Shown: positions 51,772 through 59,789 of the stretch, piece by piece
Layout: every line of letters starts with the position of its first letter
Numbering within the stretch: the first letter of the stretch is position 1
Origin: Candidatus Gastranaerophilales bacterium
Lineage (GTDB): Bacteria; Cyanobacteriota; Vampirovibrionia; Gastranaerophilales; Gastranaerophilaceae
DNA length: 59,862 nt
Reading direction: 5' to 3'
Assembly (NCBI GenBank): GCA_900766355.1
Contig: CAAFVD010000032.1
Location: forward strand, 1-59,862
Position numbers and translations under genes: made by a program
Notes under the pieces: model-generated
The model's input: only the letters and a program-made list of their open reading frames with translations
The model's database searches: none
What the model was told of the DNA's origin: nothing

Positions 51772-53007
51772 CTATAACTTCGCCCCTTTAGGAACAACCG
51801 TTACCCCTCCTTCAGATACATAAAATCCTCTACGTTCATCATCTTCTCGACTAAAACCAATTTTTGTATATTCAGGAATATCTACATTCTTATCTATTAT
51901 AGCACGTCTAATTTCTGAGTGACGTCCTATTGTGACATTCTCCATAAGGATTGATTCTGAGACCTGAGAATAACTGTTAATTCTAACTTTTGGCGATAAT
52001 ATACAACGTGATAATATACCACCTGAAACAATACAACCTTCAGAAATCATAGAATCTGTAGCCATGCCGACTCTGTCACCTTGTTTCCAAATAAATTTTG
52101 CAGGTGGATAATTGTAATTATATGTTCTCAACGGCCATTCTTTTGAATACAAATTCAATTCAGGGTCATACGCCAATAAATCCATATTAGCTTGCCAATA
52201 AGCATCTATACAGCCTACATCTCTCCAATAGCCTTTTTCTCTAGGTGACATACCCGCAAATTTATTTTCTTTAAAGTTATATACACAAATATTTTTACCT
52301 TGATTTAATAACATTGGTATTACATTTTTTCCAAAGTCATGATGAGACTCTTCAATATCAGCATCTTCATTTAAAGCATCAACTAATACATTTCTATCAA
52401 AAATATAATTTCCCATTGAAGCTAAACACATATTAGGATTATCAGGCATTGCTCTTGGAGTTTCTTTTGGTTTTTCAACAAAATTAACTAAACGCCAATT
52501 TTCATCAACCTCCATAATGCCAAATTCAGAAGCCTGTTCAATAGGTATTGGAATTGCAGAAATAGTCAATGCAGCATTATTTTTCTTATGAAATTTTAAC
52601 ATGTGTGATACGTCCATTTTATAAACATGGTCACCACCAAACACACACACATACTTTGGATCTTCATCTACAATATGTAAAAGGTTTTGATAAACAGCAT
52701 CAGCCGTTCCTTGATACCATGCTCCACCTGTTCTCATTTGAGCAGGAACAAGTTCTACAAATTGATTCCAAAATGGTGATAAAGCCCAACCTCTAACAAT
52801 ATGTTTATTCAAAGAGTCAGATTTATACTGAGTTAGAACTTTTATACGTTGAAAACCTGAATTTACAAAATTATTCAATACAAAATCTATAATTCTGTAT
52901 CGTCCACCAAACGGAACCGCAGGTTTTGCCCTATCTTTAGTTAAAGGATTAAGTCTTTTACCCTCTCCGCCTGCTAAAATCATAACCAACGCATCATTAA
53001 CATTCAT
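51772..53007 (-). CDS. glgC: Glucose-1-phosphate adenylyltransferase
   Basis: A 411-aa enzyme making ADP-glucose for glycogen. ATG 53007 is chosen because GAGG lies 8 bases upstream; a GTG at 53016 is possible. Motifs are ILAGGEGKRLNPLTKDRAKPAVPFGG (cited in part; the N-terminal regulator and substrate loop), GTADAVYQNL, VFGGDHVYKMD, VEKPKE and, at the C-terminus, the left-handed beta-helix with MENVTIGRHSEIRRAI. The phosphohexomutase at 5285 could supply its substrate. Confidence 0.95.
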   Translation of the reverse strand: MNVNDALVMILAGGEGKRLNPLTKDRAKPAVPFGGRYRIIDFVLNNFVNSGFQRIKVLTQYKSDSLNKHIVRGWALSPFWNQFVELVPAQMRTGGAWYQGTADAVYQNLLHIVDEDPKYVCVFGGDHVYKMDVSHMLKFHKKNNAALTISAIPIPIEQASEFGIMEVDENWRLVNFVEKPKETPRAMPDNPNMCLASMGNYIFDRNVLVDALNEDADIEESHHDFGKNVIPMLLNQGKNICVYNFKENKFAGMSPREKGYWRDVGCIDAYWQANMDLLAYDPELNLYSKEWPLRTYNYNYPPAKFIWKQGDRVGMATDSMISEGCIVSGGILSRCILSPKVRINSYSQVSESILMENVTIGRHSEIRRAIIDKNVDIPEYTKIGFSREDDERRGFYVSEGGVTVVPKGAKL

Positions 53008-53033
53008 ATAATACACCTCACTACTTTAATTTG

Positions 53034-53062
53034 ATTATAAACTTGAAATAATATAAAAGAAA
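53034..53062 (-). promoter_or_regulatory. Possible glgC promoter
   Basis: A perfect TATAAT (53034-53039), a 17-base spacer and a poor TTTCTT at -35, about 27 bases before the glgC start. Confidence 0.35.
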
Positions 53063-53109
53063 TAATTATATTTAATTATTTTTTTATAAAAAATTAAAGA
53101 TTTAAGATG

Positions 53110-53138
53110 TTGACTAAAAAAAAAGTTTATGATATAAA
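53110..53138 (+). promoter_or_regulatory. Near-consensus promoter of a candidate small RNA
   Basis: TTGACT (53110-53115), 17-base spacer, and TATAAA (53133-53138), on the plus strand in a gap where both neighbouring genes are on the minus strand. Confidence 0.6.
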
Positions 53139-53144
53139 ATTAGT

Positions 53145-53195
53145 GGGGTAAATGTATATTTTTGAGTCTTGCACAACTTGCAAGGCTTTCTTTTT
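53145..53195 (+). ncRNA. Candidate short RNA with its own terminator
   Basis: From the promoter at 53110-53138, transcription would begin near 53145 and reach a hairpin at 53164-53188 (GAGTCTTGCA, loop, TGCAAGGCTT; about 10 bp with two G-T pairs) followed by CTTTTT. The predicted RNA is about 50 bases. It also contains an in-frame ATG at 53152 that runs through the hairpin and stops at 53202, a possible 16-residue peptide with a CxxC. I cannot tell whether the RNA or the peptide is the product. No known family is recognised. Confidence 0.45.
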
Positions 53196-53215
53196 GCAAT
53201 AAATTTATCAGACAC

Positions 53216-53251
53216 AAAAAAGCCCGAAAACTATTAATTTCGAGCCTTTTT
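53216..53251 (-). terminator. Terminator of the EF-hand protein gene
   Basis: AAAAAGCCCGAAA pairs, with a bulge and one mismatch, with TTTCGAGCC and a T-run. It faces the plus-strand terminator near 53190. Confidence 0.7.
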
Positions 53252-53272
53252 ATTATTAACTGTTTATTTTTA

Positions 53273-54757
53273 TTAAATTAATTGATATTCTTCTTGGTTT
53301 GCTTCTTCTTTGATTTTTGCTCTTAATTTAGAGATTACATCATAAGCATATTGAGTTTTAGTTGCATCTTCACCAGTTTTAGCGAATGCAGATGCTGTAT
53401 AATATGAACCATTTGAAGATTTTACGATATCAGAAACATCTACTCCATTTGCTTCAGCTTTTTCTACTAATGCCTTAATAATAACTTCAGAATATTTAGA
53501 ATCACGTTCAACAAGTCGTTTTAAATTAGAGGTTTTGTAAGTATGGTATTGTACATTTCCAGGTCCATAAAATTGAGTTTCACTTGCAGTTTCTTCTTTA
53601 TCTATTTTTGATAATATATCTTCAACATTATCTGCATTTATATTTTCTGAAGAAATAATATCATCTAAGGTTTCTGTATCATTTTGTGAAATTGCAGTAT
53701 TTATTGAATTACCTGCCATATCTATTGCTTCTTGTTGAGCATAAGCTTGACCATATCCACCTTCGGCAAATATATTTTTGATAGCTTTTTCATCTTCAGT
53801 ATATGAAGCTTCATCTTTGCCTTCCATTGATTCTATTAAAGAATTTACAGAAATACCGATTTCTGCACAAAGTTCTTTAAACTTAGCGACTTCATCTCCT
53901 TCAATTTTACCATTTTTATCAGCATCAGCTTGTGAAGCAAATGTTAATAAAGCTACTTGTTTATTTTCTTTGATTGTTTTTTCGTCACCAGCTTGAATTG
54001 ACATAGATACTTTTATTTTTTCTTCTAGAGCATCTACAACCTTTTCAAACACATCATCAGCAGTTGCAGATTCACCAGCTTTTACTCCTGGAACATTAAC
54101 AACTACATATTCTGCAGGAGCATTTGGTTCTGTACTATTATTTGCAATAATTGATGTTATATTAGCCCCAACTTCATCTGCTTTTTTTACTAATGCAGTT
54201 ATTATACTTGTACCAAGTTCATTCTGATCTTCATCAGAAGTATCATCATCAATAGCATAAGCTAAAGATTCACCATGTTTTTCTTTATATTTGTCAAGAA
54301 CTTGTAATACATTACCTTCGTTAATTTGCTTAACAGTATTTTTTAGTTTATTATCTTTTGTTCCTCCACCTAAGAAAAACCACCAGCCAGTAACAGCATC
54401 ATTTACATCATCAACTATTTGGTCAATTTCTTTTGGTGTATATTTTTTTACTTCATTATCAATATTTTTCATTTCAGGATTTAAAGCTTTAAAAATAGCG
54501 AATTTTTCTTTATTATTATCATTAACCCCGTTATTTTTAAATTGAGATAAAATCTTTTCAGGTTCTGTTGTATATAAATTTACTAAATCAGTAGCTGAAC
54601 CATTAAAGTTTTTAGGTTTATAACCATTTTTTTCTAACTGGTCTGCAAAAAGTGAACGTTCTTCATCAGTATCGATTTTATTTAAATCGCCACCTTGTTT
54701 TGCAACAGTTCTCACAATTTTGTTAATCAAAGTTACATCAACTTTTTCAACTGACAT
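53273..54757 (-). CDS. EF-hand protein with internal duplication (494 aa), unknown
   Basis: No family or signal peptide is recognised. The middle carries a single EF-hand calcium loop, D278-A-D280-K-N282-G-K-I-E-G-D-E289. Flanking it, two related helical blocks appear: TSIITALVKKADEVGANITS (183-202) and SEVIIKALVEKAEANGVDVS (423-442). Each is followed by a helix with a conserved GESATADDVF / GEDATKTQYA and LEEKIK / LRAKIK. Residues 120-132 are unusually hydrophobic (AVTGWWFFLGGG). It begins after an SD-like GAGGAAATTAAG, and the shared promoter-like motif lies 23 bases upstream. Confidence 0.6.
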   Translation of the reverse strand: MSVEKVDVTLINKIVRTVAKQGGDLNKIDTDEERSLFADQLEKNGYKPKNFNGSATDLVNLYTTEPEKILSQFKNNGVNDNNKEKFAIFKALNPEMKNIDNEVKKYTPKEIDQIVDDVNDAVTGWWFFLGGGTKDNKLKNTVKQINEGNVLQVLDKYKEKHGESLAYAIDDDTSDEDQNELGTSIITALVKKADEVGANITSIIANNSTEPNAPAEYVVVNVPGVKAGESATADDVFEKVVDALEEKIKVSMSIQAGDEKTIKENKQVALLTFASQADADKNGKIEGDEVAKFKELCAEIGISVNSLIESMEGKDEASYTEDEKAIKNIFAEGGYGQAYAQQEAIDMAGNSINTAISQNDTETLDDIISSENINADNVEDILSKIDKEETASETQFYGPGNVQYHTYKTSNLKRLVERDSKYSEVIIKALVEKAEANGVDVSDIVKSSNGSYYTASAFAKTGEDATKTQYAYDVISKLRAKIKEEANQEEYQLI

Positions 54758-54779
54758 CTTAATTTCCTCTTTTTAATCC

Positions 54780-54818
54780 CCTGTGTATATATAAAGTATT
54801 TCTGTTTTTGAAAATTGC
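54780..54818 (-). promoter_or_regulatory. Promoter-like motif shared with two other loci
   Basis: On the minus strand: GCAATTTT, then AAATACTTTATAT in exactly the register found at 3593-3631, followed by CACAGG. It lies about 23 bases before the start codon of the EF-hand gene. Confidence 0.5.
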
Positions 54819-54867
54819 CCAAAATTCATATAATTGTTAAGAAATGTAATAAATTTCTAAAAAATAT

Positions 54868-54895
54868 TAAAGTTTGAGATTGAATATGCCGTAAA
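54868..54895 (+). promoter_or_regulatory. Sigma-28 (FliA)-type promoter
   Basis: TAAAGTTT at 54868-54875 (exact -35 consensus), a 12-base spacer, and GCCGTAAA at 54888-54895 (consensus GCCGATAA). It stands 38 bases before the ATG of the 295-aa coiled-coil gene. Confidence 0.72.
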
Positions 54896-54933
54896 CCAAA
54901 GTAAGGGAACAAGAATTTAGGAGTAAACTAAAA

Positions 54934-55821
54934 ATGGGTATGTCAGCGTCACAAGCTAGATTTCTGTCTATAACTGCCAGAATACATGATCTTGAGTATC
55001 AGGCGCAGACTATAGAAAATGCAAAATTATCATTGACTAATGATTCAAATGTTGCATACGAAGAATATTGCGAAGGAATAAACGCATCTAAATATCAACT
55101 CAAAGTCGTAACCGGTGGAGAAATCGGTAAAGTTGATTTAACATATAATGCAATGGTTGCATCTGCAAACCAACCTGATCACCCTATGTATATTCTTACA
55201 GATGCAGCAACAGATGATTTATATTTACCGGAAGCTATTACTAATGGTATGAACGGAAAAATACCTGAAACATTAGATAAATTTTTAGAAATAGTTTCTA
55301 CAAAATATGTATATAGTGGTAAAACTTATACAGCAGAGGAAGCAAAAGCTAACCTTAGAGCAGACGGATATGCAGACTACTGGACTGGAGTTTATTATCA
55401 ACTTACAGGTTATCAAACTAATGACGGTAAAGTAAGTAACGGTCATGGATTTATCTCTGTATCAAATGCAAGTGCTAACGACAGAAATTGGATTAAGAAA
55501 AAGATTGAAGAAGGTACTGCAATAATCAATTCAATGCAATCGGTACAAGATAATGCTAACGGTACAAAAGTTAATATCTTTGCTCAAACAAATGCAGCCG
55601 TTGACACAAACATTTCACTTGCATCTGACGATTTATTAATCTCAAGAGCAGAAGCTGAATATGAAAACCGTATGGATAATATCGACCAAAAAGACAAACA
55701 ACTTGATTTGAGATTAGCAAGAATTGAAAATGAAAGAAATGCTTTAAAAACAGAGTATGATACTGTTAAAGATTTGGTTAAAAAGAATATTGAACGAAGC
55801 TACAAAACATTCAATGCGTAG
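54934..55821 (+). CDS. Coiled-coil protein, member of the ASQARxLS family (295 aa; possible filament protein)
   Basis: Same ends as the 571-aa protein at 16679: MGMSASQARFLSITARIH at the start and a long heptad helix ending ERNALKTEYDTVKDL...SYKTF. The middle (about 75-235) is polar and different, rich in short strands and helices. No signal peptide or enzyme motif is visible. Conserved helical termini around a variable core are the plan of flagellin, hook and pilus-like axial proteins; it has no clear similarity to FliC. A strong sigma-28-type promoter precedes it and a terminator follows, so it is a single-gene transcript. Confidence 0.62.
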   Translation: MGMSASQARFLSITARIHDLEYQAQTIENAKLSLTNDSNVAYEEYCEGINASKYQLKVVTGGEIGKVDLTYNAMVASANQPDHPMYILTDAATDDLYLPEAITNGMNGKIPETLDKFLEIVSTKYVYSGKTYTAEEAKANLRADGYADYWTGVYYQLTGYQTNDGKVSNGHGFISVSNASANDRNWIKKKIEEGTAIINSMQSVQDNANGTKVNIFAQTNAAVDTNISLASDDLLISRAEAEYENRMDNIDQKDKQLDLRLARIENERNALKTEYDTVKDLVKKNIERSYKTFNA

Positions 55822-55840
55822 ATTAGATTTAAAACTTCAA

Positions 55841-55878
55841 AAAAAACAATCCCAAAGAAAACTTCGGGATTGTTTTTT
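55841..55878. terminator. Bidirectional intrinsic terminator
   Basis: A 13-bp stem (AAAAAACAATCCC / GGGATTGTTTTTT) with a 12-base loop that can pair internally. It ends the coiled-coil gene and the convergent pepA. Confidence 0.88.
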
Positions 55879-55893
55879 GTAATTTATTAAATT

Positions 55894-57288
55894 TTATTTC
55901 ATTATGTATTTAGCTAATGCTCTTACACCTGCTCCTGCAGAACCCTTAATAAATTCATTAATAGGTTTGTCATGAAAAGCTACACCAGCTATATCAATAT
56001 GAGCCCATTTAACATCTTTTACGAATTCTTGAAGGAACAATCCAGCAGTAGAAGCTCCACCCCAACGAGAGCCTGTGTTTTGCATATCTGCAATATCGCT
56101 CTTTAATGAATCTTTGTATTCTTCATACATTGGAAGTTCCCAGTATTTTTCACCGACTTCTTTTGCAGAGTCTATCAAAGAATGAACGAACCTTTCATCA
56201 TTTCCTACAATACCTGCAGCAACAGAACCTAAAGCAACCATACAAGCACCAGTTAAAGTTGCGATATCAACGACTTCATCAACACCTAATTCTGAAGCAT
56301 AGCAAAGAGCATCAGCAAGAGTTAATCTACCTTCGGCATCAGTATTATCGACTTCAATAGTTTTTCCATTCTTTGCAGTTAAAATATCACCAGGTTTATA
56401 TGCTGAGCAACCAGGCATATTTTCACAAGCAGCAATAATACCATGAACTTCAACATTAGGAGCTAATTCTTTAATCTTACTCATAATACCGAGCACACAA
56501 GCAGCACCTGACATGTCATCACGCATTGTCAACATTGAAGATGCAGGTTTTATATCTAATCCACCACTATCAAAAGTTATACCTTTACCGATTATTGCAA
56601 TCTTTTTAGATGGATTAGGTACTGAATATTTGATATGGATAAACTTAGGGGCTTGAGCAGAACCTCTTGCAACAGCAAGATATGCTCCCATTCCCATTTT
56701 TTCGCAATCTTCTTTTTCGTAGATTTTTGTTTCTAGTCCAAAACTTTGAGCAATTTCTGCTAATTTTGAAGGTGTTGCATATTGAGCTGGTTCATTAGCC
56801 AAATCTCTTGTAAGTTTCATACCTTCACATACTATTTCAGCTTTTCGCAAAGCTTGTTCATTACAATTCACATAAACTTCTGAAACTTTTTTATCTTTTT
56901 TAGTCTTATATTTATCAAAAGTATAATCTCCGATATGACAACCGTAAGCAAACTGTTCAGCCCAGTCAAAATCTACACCAGAGATATCAAAAGCAACTGT
57001 TTTTGCTTCCATTTGAACAGCTTTCTTTATTGATTTATAAACTGCCAATCTAAATTTATCTGTATTAAATTCTTCTTTCTTTCCAAAACCTATTACAAGA
57101 ATTTTTCTTGCAGATTGCTTACCATAAGTTGGCAACAAATAAGTTTGTCCAAACTTGCCTTCAAATTTATCTTCTTCAATAGCATACTTGTTAGCAAGTT
57201 CTTCTGTAGTTTTTTCACCTTGAAATTGATTCACAACAAGAATATCACAAGATTTTTCTTTAACATTTCCTTCAATAATTATTTTCAT
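55894..57288 (-). CDS. pepA: Leucyl aminopeptidase (M17)
   Basis: A 464-aa metallo-aminopeptidase. The catalytic core is GKGITFDSGGLDIKPASSM (Lys, Asp, Asp) and NTDAEGRLTLADAL, the M17 signature with its zinc/manganese ligands, followed by DIATLTGACM. The N-terminal domain starts IIIEGNVKEKSCDILVVNQF. Length near normal. In some bacteria PepA also binds DNA to assist XerC/D at cer sites, but such a role here is only possible. SD AAAGGAG is 6 bases upstream. Confidence 0.95.
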   Translation of the reverse strand: MKIIIEGNVKEKSCDILVVNQFQGEKTTEELANKYAIEEDKFEGKFGQTYLLPTYGKQSARKILVIGFGKKEEFNTDKFRLAVYKSIKKAVQMEAKTVAFDISGVDFDWAEQFAYGCHIGDYTFDKYKTKKDKKVSEVYVNCNEQALRKAEIVCEGMKLTRDLANEPAQYATPSKLAEIAQSFGLETKIYEKEDCEKMGMGAYLAVARGSAQAPKFIHIKYSVPNPSKKIAIIGKGITFDSGGLDIKPASSMLTMRDDMSGAACVLGIMSKIKELAPNVEVHGIIAACENMPGCSAYKPGDILTAKNGKTIEVDNTDAEGRLTLADALCYASELGVDEVVDIATLTGACMVALGSVAAGIVGNDERFVHSLIDSAKEVGEKYWELPMYEEYKDSLKSDIADMQNTGSRWGGASTAGLFLQEFVKDVKWAHIDIAGVAFHDKPINEFIKGSAGAGVRALAKYIMK

Positions 57289-57301
57289 TGAGGACTCCTT
57301 T

Positions 57302-57514
57302 CTATAAACTTATGTTATATTTATTTGCCATTATTCTTACAAAATTCTCTATACTTCTATCCCAAGTCCTCTCTCCAGCTGGAGTAAAGAAACAACCAGG
57401 GATTTCTCCATTTTCTCGATGATGTCGCACACAATCACAACAAATCCCTCTATTTCCACAGGTAGTTGCCGTACAAGTACAACCTATCTTATTTTCATCT
57501 CTTTTACATTCCAT
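57302..57514 (-). CDS. Cysteine-rich DUF6485 family protein (70 aa)
   Basis: A small protein with eight Cys (C3, C12, C14, C19, C25, C26, C28, C41). The pattern GCTCTATTCGNRGICCDCVRHH followed by GEIPGCFF and ERTWDRSIENFVR is that of the DUF6485 family, a putative metal-binding module of unknown job, common in strict anaerobes. It is transcribed with pepA (13-base gap). Confidence 0.75.
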   Translation of the reverse strand: MECKRDENKIGCTCTATTCGNRGICCDCVRHHRENGEIPGCFFTPAGERTWDRSIENFVRIMANKYNISL

Positions 57515-57618
57515 AACAGACTCCTATTTTGTATTTACATTAAACACTAAAAAAAATCTTTATCAATGGGGTAAGAGTATGAAATTTTCAGATTAATATA
57601 TTTGTATCTCAAATATCA

Positions 57619-58179
57619 CTACTGTTTAACAAGATGACCTTTTGCGAATTTACAACCGCAATAGTTTTGACGGTACAAATTCAAGTCTTTTGAGATTTTA
57701 TTTGTCTTAAGAAACCCATCTTTCTTCTTAAAATCAATCGAAATATAATCTACACTATCAATATGTTTTGCAATATCCTCTCCTATAGCTGATAATAGTT
57801 TAAAATTTTTATGAGGACTTATAACCATTGAAGTTGTAAAATATTTTATACCTAATTCTTTAGATTTATATGCAGATTTCAACAATCGTAATTTAAAACA
57901 CAAAACACATCTTTTGCCACCCTCAGGCTCTGATTCATACCCAGTAACAACACTTATATATTCCGAAGGACAATACGGCTCAACTATTAACTCCACATTG
58001 TGATATTCACATACCTTTTTTTGAGCCTCTAGGCGTCTATCAAATTCGACTTTTGTATCAATATTGGGATTATAAAAATATACTACAGGAGTATAACCCA
58101 ACTCTTTTAATAATTGTATAGGATACGCCGAGCATATTCCACAACAGGCATGTATCAAAATTTTATTTTCATCGTTCAT
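57619..58179 (-). CDS. queH: Epoxyqueuosine reductase QueH
   Basis: A 186-aa iron-sulfur enzyme, the non-B12 alternative to QueG, that completes queuosine in tRNA. Signatures are HACCGIC (10-16), RCVLCFKLRL (about 90-99) and, near the C-terminus, YCGCKFAK. All Cys needed for the 4Fe-4S cluster and catalysis are present. It overlaps the VKOR-DsbA gene by 11 bases. FolE2 at 24608 is a plausible first step of the same pathway; queC/D/E/F and tgt are not in the window. Confidence 0.93.
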   Translation of the reverse strand: MNDENKILIHACCGICSAYPIQLLKELGYTPVVYFYNPNIDTKVEFDRRLEAQKKVCEYHNVELIVEPYCPSEYISVVTGYESEPEGGKRCVLCFKLRLLKSAYKSKELGIKYFTTSMVISPHKNFKLLSAIGEDIAKHIDSVDYISIDFKKKDGFLKTNKISKDLNLYRQNYCGCKFAKGHLVKQ

Positions 58180-59338
58180 TATTTTTTATTATATCCTTTA
58201 ATTCATAATATGGTTTTATACCTGCATATCTCTTACCATTAACAACAATTGTAGGAGTACCCAAGACACCTTGTGAAACAGCATAATCTATATCTGCCGT
58301 AATTTGTTTTAATGTTTCTTTTGAGTTTATATCTCTCTTAAATCTATCAATATCAAGTCCCAATTTTTGAGCAAGTTGTATTGCCTCAGCATCAGTTTTT
58401 GGGTGATGTTCAAACAACAATGTTGACATATCCCAATATTTGCCTTGATTTTTTGCAGAAACAGCATATTTTGCATACCTACAAGCACCTTTATGAACTT
58501 GTTTTCTTAGATATTTATTACATTCTTTATCCAAAGGCAGATTATGAGATTCAACATAAACATTTCCAAGCTCTTTAACAACCTGATGAATCATAATGTT
58601 ATAAGCAAAGCACATTGGACAAGCATAATCTGAATATAATTCTATTTTAATCTTTGCGTTAGGTGAACCTAAATAATTTCCTGAGACACTATATGGGTTT
58701 GTTGTCATTTTTAAATATGTTTTTATTGAATTCAGTTTTTTAACTTGTGGCGTAAATGGATTTGCTACAGTTGCATAAGTCAAAAACGAAACAGCAAGAA
58801 GAACTGCAACAATAAAATGCACAGTATATTTTTTTACACCGTCAATAAAATCTTCAAATGAGCTTTTTATAGAGGTTATAAAACCACCATTATCAAAATC
58901 GGTAGCTATTAATGCAATTAGGGCATTTAATATATATGTAAAGAAACACAAGATACATATCTTATGCAATATAAAGACACTCTTTAACGCCAACAATACC
59001 GAAATAATAAATGAAATAAGCCCTAAAGCTGATATATAAAACATTGGTCTTTTAAACACATCAAAAAAGCTTAAAATTTTTATTTGTTTAATCTTATCTA
59101 TAAACAACAGCATTAATACAAACAAATAAAAACCCATACCCCAATACGCAAGTGGGATACCCAAGGATTGAGATGCAGTCGTCTTGGCAATTCCGTCACA
59201 ATCGACAAAATCATTTATTGAACAAAAACTGGACAACGCATAAGGATTATAATTTGACTCATAATATATTATAGCAAGTTTTATCGTTGTTATTAAACCA
59301 ATTAATGCAATTATACCAATCAATATCTTCTTTTTCAC
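58169..59338 (-). CDS. VKOR-DsbA fusion (disulfide bond formation)
   Basis: The frame begins at a TTG at 59389, but GGAG lies eight bases before the GTG at 59338 (389 aa), the likelier start. The first about 165 residues form a five-helix vitamin K epoxide reductase domain: a Cys pair at SFCSINDFVDCDG and CILC near the fourth helix. Next is a periplasmic thioredoxin-like DsbA part with CPMC in DYACPMCFAYN and a cis-Pro loop GTPTIVVNG. The fusion oxidises exported proteins and passes electrons to quinone. VKOR joined to a thioredoxin is typical of cyanobacteria and relatives. Confidence 0.9.
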   Translation of the reverse strand: MKKKILIGIIALIGLITTIKLAIIYYESNYNPYALSSFCSINDFVDCDGIAKTTASQSLGIPLAYWGMGFYLFVLMLLFIDKIKQIKILSFFDVFKRPMFYISALGLISFIISVLLALKSVFILHKICILCFFTYILNALIALIATDFDNGGFITSIKSSFEDFIDGVKKYTVHFIVAVLLAVSFLTYATVANPFTPQVKKLNSIKTYLKMTTNPYSVSGNYLGSPNAKIKIELYSDYACPMCFAYNIMIHQVVKELGNVYVESHNLPLDKECNKYLRKQVHKGACRYAKYAVSAKNQGKYWDMSTLLFEHHPKTDAEAIQLAQKLGLDIDRFKRDINSKETLKQITADIDYAVSQGVLGTPTIVVNGKRYAGIKPYYELKDIIKNNER

Positions 59339-59710
59339 AATAAAAACTCCATTTTTATCAATAATAAACGTATCAAAACACTTTTTCAATAGAGAAATTA
59401 CCTAAGCAAAAATATTAATATTACAAATCAAACTAGAAGGATATTAATATATAAATTTTCTTATTCCTAATACAAATTTATTTTGTAGAAACTCCATTAG
59501 ACTGCACCTCGCATTAAACGGCAACGCTTCAAATCAAATCGAAAAACGTGGTTTCCGATTATGATTTGTCGTCTTTCGCTTCGCTCATGCCTTTCTTAAA
59601 TTTCTTTCACGCTCGAATAGTATCACCTACGGGCTATTGCCCTATCGGTTCAATATTCTCGCTATCCGGCATAAATGCCGTACAGAAATTCGCTCTGCTC
59701 GGCTTGCAAT

Positions 59711-59737
59711 AAAAAGCCGCTTCCATAAGGTTGCGGC
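59711..59737 (-). terminator. Terminator-like hairpin
   Basis: Minus strand: GCCGC, 12 bases with a small inner stem, GCGGC, then TTTTTATT. It implies a transcript arriving on the minus strand from beyond 59740. Confidence 0.6.
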
Positions 59738-59754
59738 AATTAATATTAGAAGAA

Positions 59755-59789
59755 CTCTGTTTGAAAGATTAAGTATCTTTCAAATAGAG
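59755..59789. repeat. 15-bp near-perfect hairpin
   Basis: CTCTGTTTGAAAGAT and ATCTTTCAAATAGAG pair with one G-T, loop TAAGT. No T-run follows on either strand, so it is an RNA or DNA structure and probably not a terminator. Confidence 0.7.

Noticed and set aside
59339..59389. Longer VKOR-DsbA start at a TTG
   Set aside because: The GTG at 59338 has GGAG at ideal distance and places the first membrane span directly after a short basic start.
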